IMG/VR virus record: IMGVR_UViG_3300032207_000164
Span: 1 to 20,484 of that record
Length of the DNA stretch: 20,484 nt
Strand: one strand, 5' to 3'
Origin: a virus
Position numbers and translations under genes: made by a program. Every line of letters begins with the position of its first letter. Within the stretch, counting starts at the first letter, position 1. Below the pieces are notes generated by a model. It was not told the origin of the DNA, did not search any database, and worked only from the letters and a program-made list of their open reading frames with translations. This document shows positions 16,553-20,484 of the stretch, piece after piece.

Positions 16553-16700
16553 AGAGGTTAACACGTTGTGCGATTTTCTGCAAGATTGCATCGCACTCAT
16601 CATAGCGATCTTTTTTGAATGGTCCAACCGTATTCGATTGATAGTAACGAACTGCATTATATACAGTTTTAAGTTCGTCAGTGGTGAGAAGTTTACTCAT
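16527..16700 (-). CDS. Hypothetical 57-aa protein
   Basis: The protein begins MSKLLTTDELKTVYNAVRYY and appears helical and charged, ending GPYRETD. No family is recognised. The start overlaps the end of the 53-aa AbrB-like gene by eight bases (ATGAGTAA), a common arrangement for translational coupling in phages. It may be real because of this overlap and its phage-like composition. Confidence 0.7.
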   Translation of the reverse strand: MSKLLTTDELKTVYNAVRYYQSNTVGPFKKDRYDECDAILQKIAQRVNLYGPYRETD

Positions 16701-16854
16701 TAATTTTACGAAGGATTACACAGTCATCTTGGACATCATACTCTAGTGTGTCGCCATAGTCCCATCCTGCTTCATCTAACAGAGTGTCTGGTAAAGTAAT
16801 AAACAGATCTCCGTGTTCATCCTCCTCCACTGGAAGAATGTATCTTTGTGACAT
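16693..16854 (-). CDS. Small AbrB/MazE-like protein, 53 aa
   Basis: The protein reads from MSQRYILPVEEDEHGDLFIT through LPDTLLDEAGWDYGDTLEYD to a C terminus CVILRKINE. The pattern (ITLPDTLLDEAGWDYGDTLE followed by a hydrophobic strand) fits the swapped-hairpin AbrB/SpoVT domain used by transition-state regulators and MazE antitoxins, where the sequence is usually I-P-x-x-L-x-x-x-G-x-x-x-G-D-x-L. The domain fills the whole protein, so no extra effector domain is present. It overlaps the NlpC/P60-like gene upstream (TAATG) and the 57-aa gene downstream. It is strongly acidic for a DNA-binding AbrB protein, so its target is uncertain. No toxin gene was recognised beside it. Confidence 0.68.
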   Translation of the reverse strand: MSQRYILPVEEDEHGDLFITLPDTLLDEAGWDYGDTLEYDVQDDCVILRKINE

Positions 16855-17300
16855 TAGACTTTACGAAGTACGTATCGTATATGTGGTATATAGGGTTTTA
16901 CGTACTCTAGTCGTGAAACGTCGTGTGCCTTGTGATGTAGTAGGATACCATCCCCTAGGTACATTGCAGCGTGCTTCAGACGCCCTCTAGCGGTCTTGAT
17001 GTGTGGTTCAGTAAGATCGAACGACATTACCAATACATCGTTTTTTTCTAATTCTTCTGTGTTAATATCAACGTCTCCCTCTTCTGATTCCTGGACAGCT
17101 TCCCATCCTTCCATCACCCAGAGGTCTTTGATAAAGTCACGTACAGTTAGAGAGTAGTCTTCACGACACTCGTGTAGTCCTGTCTTCTTGCCGTAATCGA
17201 AGAGTAGACTAAAACACCCACCACCTCTCTGACCACCCCAAGGGCGACCTAGAAACTCTTCATACTCCTCCGAGTATTCTTGCATCAACCTATCTGCCAT
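16854..17300 (-). CDS. NlpC/P60-like cell-wall peptidase
   Basis: This 148-aa protein resembles phage NlpC/P60 peptidases, which cut peptide cross-links of peptidoglycan during lysis or DNA entry. The likely catalytic Cys is C29 in GQRGGGCFSLLFDYGKKTGL, followed later by H110 in KHAAMYLGDGILLHHK, with H122 or H123 as possible third residues. The usual DCxxL context is replaced by GGCFSLL, so the assignment is moderate. There is no signal peptide or membrane segment. The start at 17300 has a good ribosome site, GGAG at 17308-17311, seven bases before the ATG. The stop overlaps the 53-aa gene as TAATG. It could be an endolysin or a tail-associated enzyme; position near the tail block does not settle this. 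Confidence 0.68.
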   Translation of the reverse strand: MADRLMQEYSEEYEEFLGRPWGGQRGGGCFSLLFDYGKKTGLHECREDYSLTVRDFIKDLWVMEGWEAVQESEEGDVDINTEELEKNDVLVMSFDLTEPHIKTARGRLKHAAMYLGDGILLHHKAHDVSRLEYVKPYIPHIRYVLRKV

Positions 17301-17418
17301 AATTTTTCTCCGAGAATTTTTTTGTATATGGGGGGACCCAAAGTGCGATTTCGATAATATATGCTCCCCTATACTGTTGTAGGTTAGCAGAGGGGACCCT
17401 TTTTAATATGTCGAAATG
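17301..17418 (-). other. Intergenic leader with repeated GGGGACCC and complementary CTCCCCT
   Basis: This 118-bp gap lies between the 62-aa gene and the peptidase gene. It holds GGGGACCC twice on the plus strand (17332-17339 and 17392-17399), 60 bp apart, and between them TCCCCT (17365-17370), which can pair with either copy. On the minus strand a TATATT sits between them without a good -35. A structured leader or a transcription end are both possible. Confidence 0.4.
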
Positions 17419-17607
17419 TCAACAATCGTCCCCAACATTCACAGAGTAGCAGAGCCCTTCGGTCACATAATAATCGATGAGTTGTTTATACTCAGTGTAC
17501 CACGGTTCTTGTTCAGTGTCAACCAAATATTGCACCCACTCGATGATCTCTTGAGGGGGCAGATTACCCTCCTCATAGAGTTCAGCGAAGAACGAATACT
17601 TCTTCAC
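17419..17607 (-). CDS. Acidic 62-aa hypothetical protein with GTG start
   Basis: The start is GTG at 17607, supported by a four-base overlap (GTGA) with the stop of the upstream 49-aa gene. The protein (beginning KKYSFFAELYEEGNLPPQE after the initiator) is acidic, rich in Tyr and Glu, and probably helical. No family is recognised. It is the third gene of a compact block behind a sigma70-type promoter, so early expression is likely. Confidence 0.68.
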   Translation of the reverse strand: MKKYSFFAELYEEGNLPPQEIIEWVQYLVDTEQEPWYTEYKQLIDYYVTEGLCYSVNVGDDC

Positions 17608-17753
17608 GATTGTGTAGTGTAATCGAGGTCAATATCCCCATAGGATTGATCATCAAACTCTAGGTCCTCAAATATATCTTCCGAGGTATCTTCGAGCATT
17701 TGATCAATCCAATCGTCTGCTGTAGTTAGTGACATCAACTCCTCTTCGTTCAT
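17604..17753 (-). CDS. Extremely acidic 49-aa protein
   Basis: The gene runs from ATG at 17753 to TGA at 17604. The product has 11 Asp and 7 Glu in 49 residues and no Lys, Arg or His. Key stretches are ADDWIDQMLEDTSEDIFEDL and FDDQSYGDIDLDY. It starts 2 bp after the stop of the 60-aa gene and overlaps the next gene by GTGA, so it belongs to one translation unit. No family is recognised. Acidic phage microproteins sometimes act as DNA mimics or polymerase inhibitors; this is only a possibility here. Confidence 0.72.
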   Translation of the reverse strand: MNEEELMSLTTADDWIDQMLEDTSEDIFEDLEFDDQSYGDIDLDYTTQS

Positions 17754-17755
17754 TG

Positions 17756-17938
17756 TCAATAATCCTCCGAGTCTATTTGATAGTTTTTCCCTTGACGGTT
17801 CTTGTTAGTTTGTGTGTCATCGAGAGTATCACTGTACGTGTCGCTCGATTTCTTTCTACTACCGTAAGCACGTTTCTCTCTCAAACTCTTAGGACGGTTT
17901 GATCTATAAACGTCATTCCGTTTGTATGTACGACCCAT
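17756..17938 (-). CDS. Charge-polarised 60-aa hypothetical protein
   Basis: The first half is very basic (MGRTYKRNDVYRSNRPKSLR and KRAYGSRKK) and the second half is acidic and Gln/Asn rich, ending YQIDSEDY. It is probably disordered, with no hydrophobic core. It is the first gene after the sigma70-type promoter whose -10 lies about 40 bp upstream of the ATG. No clear Shine-Dalgarno is visible. Function unknown. Confidence 0.72.
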   Translation of the reverse strand: MGRTYKRNDVYRSNRPKSLREKRAYGSRKKSSDTYSDTLDDTQTNKNRQGKNYQIDSEDY

Positions 17939-18187
17939 TGAAATGTGTTGGATAGGTGTTCTTCAGTGGACAACGGTAATATAGAAGATTTTTCAGAATT
18001 TGTCAAAGGTGGTGTCAGAAACTGTTTCGTCCCTATGTGTTGACAAACCCTCGGTCGTGTGCTAACGTCCTTAGGTTGCAACATCTCAGAGGTTTCTAAC
18101 ACTTTATTCCACAGTTTAGATATACTTTTCCACAAGGATGTGGAGAGAGATAAAATACCTAACTATGTTTTTTTAACCATTTATTTA
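17939..18187. other. 249-bp non-coding spacer with hairpin and promoter
   Basis: No gene is supported here. It contains the sigma70-type promoter at 17978-18006 and a perfect six-base inverted repeat, TCCACA-AGGA-TGTGGA, at 18129-18144. The hairpin is not followed by a T run on either strand, so it is not a standard terminator. An AATAAATA at the right edge (18182-18189) overlaps the end of the HNH gene and weakly resembles a late promoter. Confidence 0.5.
17978..18006 (-). promoter_or_regulatory. Strong sigma70-type promoter
   Basis: On the minus strand a perfect TTGACA (18001-18006) is followed after exactly 17 bp by TATATT (17978-17983), five of six matches to TATAAT. Transcription would start near 17971 and read the 60-aa, 49-aa and 62-aa genes. 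T4-like phages use host sigma70 promoters for early genes, so this marks the block as early. Confidence 0.75.
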
Positions 18188-18529
18188 TTACGGATTAAAC
18201 CACCGTAAGTTAGAGAAATGGTCATTAAGTTTGTCTCCATCGATGTGTCTAACCTGTTGGTAATACTGGTCATTAGTTGATATAAACGCCTCCGCACATA
18301 GACGCGCAATTCTTCTTACTACAGTCTTACCATTTTGTCTGAGAGTAACACGTCTGTATCCATTTTCATTCAAATGTGTGTTTAACTCTCTCCACTTGCC
18401 ATACTTTGTGGAAAACACATTGCCGTGTTCGTTGATAAAGTATTCTTCGTAATTAGGGATGGGTTTGTATAACGTACCGTCTTGATCTTTGTACGTTGTT
18501 TCATCTACTTTGGTGAATGAGTAAATCAT
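18188..18529 (-). CDS. HNH homing endonuclease with NUMOD4-like domain
   Basis: I choose ATG at 18529, giving 113 aa, because a longer frame starting at 18634 would lie over the end of the upstream oxygenase gene and has no homology-like sequence. Residues about 21-45 (YKPIPNYEEYFINEHGNVFS) match the NUMOD4 DNA-binding motif. The C-terminal half has the HNH_3 pattern: AEAF, then RHIDGDKLND (about 94-103) and NLRWFNP. Such free-standing endonucleases spread by cutting allelic sites lacking them. The gene begins one base after the oxygenase stop (TAATATG), which fits an insertion directly behind a resident gene. It is short for the family but seems intact, with the expected His and Asn residues. 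Confidence 0.85.
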   Translation of the reverse strand: MIYSFTKVDETTYKDQDGTLYKPIPNYEEYFINEHGNVFSTKYGKWRELNTHLNENGYRRVTLRQNGKTVVRRIARLCAEAFISTNDQYYQQVRHIDGDKLNDHFSNLRWFNP

Positions 18530-18530
18530 A

Positions 18531-19166
18531 TTAAAAGGGTGCAATGTTGAAGGATAATGCAATTCTATTGCCGTGACCATTGTTCTCATATCCGTGTTGG
18601 ATATTAGGGGGATGGATGATAACATCTCCTTCATTATGTGGGATCTCTGCTTCTAGTTGGTTGAAGGCATTTTGTCCAGTATAGTTCATCTGAAGCACAG
18701 GATAATGGGGCGAACCGATATAACGGCGAAACTTCATTATGCTATGCTTTTGAATATCGAAGTTGATGTAATATGTGCCACTGTAGATAACATTGCTGTG
18801 TTCGTGTGGTGCATACATTCCCCCTTCATTTGTCAATTCAATGTATGAATCAACAATGGAGATTTTATCGAGAGCATAATTGTAAGATGACTTATTTGCC
18901 TTGTGTACAGCATCAATAATCATCTCTTTAATTGGTGCGAGTTGTGGCATCTCTAGTACGTTATCTGGACCGAGTTGAGTAATACCACGGGAGATATATG
19001 GGCGCGGTTCGTTCTTCACTTGCTGGAGTCCTTGAATATACTCCATCAGGATAGTTTTGTGTTCGATATGATCTTTGTTGATATATCTTGCTACGGGAGT
19101 CATAAACAACCCGTACGCAGTTGCGTCAGAAATGTTTTCAAAACCGTCTGAAAGATTGGTCTCCAT
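18531..19166 (-). CDS. Putative 2OG-Fe(II) oxygenase, second copy type
   Basis: This 211-aa protein matches the 2OG-FeII_Oxy_5 type found in many cyanophages. Key elements: APHEHSNVIYSGTYYINF (H121 and H123, with the SGxYY strand) and VIIHPPNIQHGYENNGHGNR (distal H191, Arg201), then IALSFNI at the C terminus. I chose ATG at 19166 because an upstream in-frame ATG at 19223 would place the terminator at 19185-19212 inside the coding sequence. No clear ribosome site is visible. Substrate unknown. It differs in motif and length from the oxygenase at 15769-16314, so the two are not recent duplicates. Confidence 0.87.
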   Translation of the reverse strand: METNLSDGFENISDATAYGLFMTPVARYINKDHIEHKTILMEYIQGLQQVKNEPRPYISRGITQLGPDNVLEMPQLAPIKEMIIDAVHKANKSSYNYALDKISIVDSYIELTNEGGMYAPHEHSNVIYSGTYYINFDIQKHSIMKFRRYIGSPHYPVLQMNYTGQNAFNQLEAEIPHNEGDVIIHPPNIQHGYENNGHGNRIALSFNIAPF

Positions 19167-19184
19167 AGTGTTAGTTAAGGACAA

Positions 19185-19212
19185 TAAAAAAGGAGGGGTT
19201 TCATACCCTCCA
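19185..19212 (-). terminator. Rho-independent terminator after the 37-aa gene
   Basis: On the minus strand GGAGGG is followed by an eight-base loop and CCCTCC, then six T. The stem is six GC-rich pairs. It lies 8 bp behind the stop of the 37-aa gene and in front of the oxygenase gene, so it closes the small-gene operon to the right. Confidence 0.85.
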
Positions 19213-19219
19213 TTATGTA

Positions 19220-19333
19220 TCATTTTGCCTGTTTTGTCAAATGTTTGTCAGAGGGTTGGTTATTAACAAACTTGAGACGGATAGGGCGAGAATTGATACG
19301 AATAGCGTTTGCAGTACGTTGTTCACGAGACAT
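19220..19333 (-). CDS. Tiny 37-aa basic protein
   Basis: The frame reads MSREQRTANAIRINSRPIRL and ends KHLTKQAK with TGA at 19220. It starts one base after the stop of the 43-aa gene (TGAAATG) and ends just before a terminator, which supports it as a real last gene of an operon. It is very basic with no hydrophobic segment. No family recognised. Confidence 0.6.
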   Translation of the reverse strand: MSREQRTANAIRINSRPIRLKFVNNQPSDKHLTKQAK

Positions 19334-19334
19334 T

Positions 19335-19466
19335 TCAAAGTTGATCGAGTTGGCGTTGAATAGTGGCGTTGCGCTCATTGATAACATCGGACAAAGTTGA
19401 GTCCATTAGTTGAATACCAAGGTTTGCACCGAGGATAACAAAGAGAGCAACAAAGAAGATACGCAT
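19335..19466 (-). CDS. Tiny 43-aa membrane protein
   Basis: I choose ATG at 19466. The protein starts MRIFFVALFVILGANLGIQL, one hydrophobic helix of about 17 residues that could be a membrane anchor or a signal peptide, followed by a polar tail (INERNATIQRQLDQL) that is probably helical. A longer frame from 19523 would overlap the 115-aa gene by 26 bp. Function unknown; small inner-membrane phage proteins can act in lysis or exclusion, but nothing here proves it. Confidence 0.62.
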   Translation of the reverse strand: MRIFFVALFVILGANLGIQLMDSTLSDVINERNATIQRQLDQL

Positions 19467-19497
19467 TTGTGTTAGTGAAGAAAGTGAACTTAGGTTA

Positions 19498-19845
19498 TCA
19501 GGCGAAGATGTAACCGTTGTCAAATTCTTCAGTCACAAACACTTTTTCAGTGCCATTTTGTCCAACAAACTTACGAACAAACCACTTGAAATTCTTCTGG
19601 AAAACACCTTCGCCAGCAATGCAAAATTCATCACAAAGTGCATTAAGGCGAGATTTTGTGGTGTTGGATTGCCAACCGCCATCAAAAATGGTCATCGAAG
19701 TGTCATCAATCTCAGCGATTTTGTTGCCGTGGAGACGTACAACAGAGACACCAGTCTCAGCGTCAAAGTGAACAGAAGTGTTGGCAGATTGCCAGTCGAT
19801 GTTCTTCTGAACAGCGGCACACATTTGAGATTCGATCTTACGCAT
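19498..19845 (-). CDS. Conserved-looking 115-aa phage protein of unknown function
   Basis: The protein contains VVRLHGNKIAEIDD (about residues 35-48), IFDGGWQSNTTKSRLNAL (about 53-70) and FQKNFKWFVRKF. This pattern of a short beta domain followed by a W-x-x-x-TT-x-SR-x-N-A-L segment is one I recall from small proteins of many cyanophages and other marine phages, without a known function. It is soluble, with no signal peptide. A TATAAT lies about 65 bp upstream. The stop precedes the 43-aa gene by 31 bp. Confidence 0.82.
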   Translation of the reverse strand: MRKIESQMCAAVQKNIDWQSANTSVHFDAETGVSVVRLHGNKIAEIDDTSMTIFDGGWQSNTTKSRLNALCDEFCIAGEGVFQKNFKWFVRKFVGQNGTEKVFVTEEFDNGYIFA

Positions 19846-19909
19846 TTTGTGGTTGAAAGTGAAGTGAATTGGTGTCGGTTGGTTGGTTTCCCTCCCTCCC
19901 GATGTCTTT

Positions 19910-19915
19910 ATTATA
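19910..19915 (-). promoter_or_regulatory. Possible promoter -10 TATAAT before the 115-aa gene
   Basis: The minus strand reads GTGCCCTATAATAAAGAC, with a perfect -10 box. A CTTACA, four of six matches to TTGACA, lies 16 bp upstream. The start would lie about 60 bp before the 115-aa ATG, leaving a G-rich then A/C-rich leader (GGGAGGGAGGG then CCAACCAACC). Moderate evidence. Confidence 0.5.
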
Positions 19916-19938
19916 GGGCACCAGGAGCGCCTGTAAGG

Positions 19939-19971
19939 GGGTTCAGTGCCACTTTATGGACTGGCACACCC
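19939..19971. other. Intergenic hairpin between the 70-aa and 115-aa genes
   Basis: GTGCCA (19946-19951) and TGGCAC (19962-19967) form a perfect six-base stem around a 10-base loop. A further GGG/CCC pairing extends it across an asymmetric bulge. It begins 9 bp after the stop of the 70-aa gene. No T run follows on the minus strand, so it may stop exonucleases or slow transcription, not act as a standard terminator. Confidence 0.6.
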
Positions 19972-19979
19972 TAGAGGCG

Positions 19980-20192
19980 TTAATTGTAACTTTTGAGCAT
20001 ATAATGATAGTCAATATCTAACACAGGAAAACCGATCGCAGTTGTTATTTCTTCCACCAAATCTTCGCTGTCTGCTGCTTCCCAAACCGTGCACAATACT
20101 TCGTCAATAATATCTTGCTGCATTTGTGGTGATGCTTCAAAGTCATCATCTTTGAAGTCGATGTTAATTGCTTCAACGCGGAAAGTGTTCAT
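19980..20192 (-). CDS. Acidic 70-aa conserved-looking phage protein
   Basis: I choose ATG at 20192 (MNTFRVEAINIDFKDDDFEA) because the longer frame from 20306 would overlap the 75-aa gene by 80 bp and gives unlikely Cys- and Arg-rich sequence. The protein has a beta-type N terminus, then a helix QMQQDIIDEVLCTVWEAADS and an acidic middle. It resembles small cyanophage proteins of unknown function that I recall. No membrane segment. Confidence 0.75.
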   Translation of the reverse strand: MNTFRVEAINIDFKDDDFEASPQMQQDIIDEVLCTVWEAADSEDLVEEITTAIGFPVLDIDYHYMLKSYN

Positions 20193-20226
20193 AATAGTGC
20201 GGAAAATTGGTGTACGTTGCGCGGTA

Positions 20227-20454
20227 TCAACCGCCAAACATTTCATCGAAGAGGTTAGGCATCTCCTGCATTTCTGCGTGGCGATCGAGTTCATCACGCA
20301 TTGCAATCAGTGATGCTTGCTTAGCACGAAGTTTGTCAATTTCTACGTTCAAGTAGTGCAATTTGTTGTTAATTTGACAGCGGTCAAGACCACCGACGGT
20401 GGGCATATCGTAGACAGTGTTATTGATTTTGCGTGGTTGGCGTTGAACGGTCAT
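20227..20454 (-). CDS. Helical 75-aa hypothetical phage protein
   Basis: The protein begins MTVQRQPRKINNTVYDMPTV and contains a long helix (INNKLHYLNVEIDKLRAKQA through MRDELDRHAEM) likely to form a coiled coil, ending NLFDEMFGG. The ATG at 20454 is preceded by AAAGGAA, nine bases upstream, a fair ribosome site. A TATAAG lies at 20475-20480 near the window edge and could be a -10 box, but its -35 would fall outside. Confidence 0.75.
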   Translation of the reverse strand: MTVQRQPRKINNTVYDMPTVGGLDRCQINNKLHYLNVEIDKLRAKQASLIAMRDELDRHAEMQEMPNLFDEMFGG

Positions 20455-20484
20455 TGAGGTGTGTTCCTTTGACTCTTATAGAAT

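Noticed and set aside
18040-18070. Plus-strand TTGACA with TAACGT 17 bp downstream
   Set aside because: The -10 match is poor and no plus-strand gene follows.
17881-18135. Minus-strand frame of 84 aa over the spacer
   Set aside because: It contains the sigma70-type promoter and overlaps the start of the 60-aa gene by 58 bp; no ribosome site or family was seen.
1-20484. tRNA genes, CRISPR arrays, attachment sites or integrase
   Set aside because: I looked for cloverleaf-like sequence, regular direct repeats with spacers and recombinase motifs and found none that I can support.

Overview
The window looks like part of a T4-like cyanophage genome (a cyanomyovirus of marine Synechococcus or Prochlorococcus). 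The main evidence is the adjacent T4-type baseplate wedge genes gp25 and gp6, a PAAR-type tail spike, a very large modular tail protein with a YHYH domain, two different 2OG-Fe(II) oxygenases, and many short overlapping genes. No host gene, tRNA, CRISPR array, integrase or transposase was seen. Every gene I can support is on the minus strand, so transcription runs from high to low coordinates. Long plus-strand frames are shadows of minus-strand genes.

Region A (1 to about 16552, read right to left) is the tail and baseplate block. It opens with a 63-aa protein and a 2OG-Fe(II) oxygenase. A coiled-coil-like 89-aa protein, a 1156-aa structural protein and a PAAR spike protein follow. The oxygenase and these three genes overlap each other by one base (TAATG, TAGTG, TGATG). 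Next come a very basic 49-aa protein, a 62-aa protein, gp25, gp6 and then a giant structural gene that runs off the left edge after 2845 codons. Three identical GATAAATA octamers, matching the T4-type late promoter, lie upstream of the 62-aa gene, gp25 and the giant gene. They are the only copies found in the window.

Region B (about 16527 to 17938) holds short accessory genes: a 60-aa, an acidic 49-aa and a GTG-started 62-aa protein, then an NlpC/P60-like peptidase, a 53-aa AbrB-like protein and a 57-aa protein. A textbook sigma70-type promoter (TTGACA, 17 bp, TATATT) sits just upstream of the 60-aa gene, as expected for host-RNA-polymerase early transcription.

Region C (18188 to 20484) has an HNH homing endonuclease directly behind a second 2OG-Fe(II) oxygenase, a clear rho-independent terminator, two tiny genes (37 and 43 aa), and three conserved-looking small phage proteins of 115, 70 and 75 aa. 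A hairpin and a TATAAT element lie between the 70-aa and 115-aa genes.

The most noteworthy points are the adhesin-like domain set of the giant protein, a dioxygenase translationally coupled to tail genes, and an early-promoter microgene whose product has 18 acidic and no basic residues in 49. I see no complete novel defence or counter-defence system; the small-gene block is the best place to look for undescribed function.
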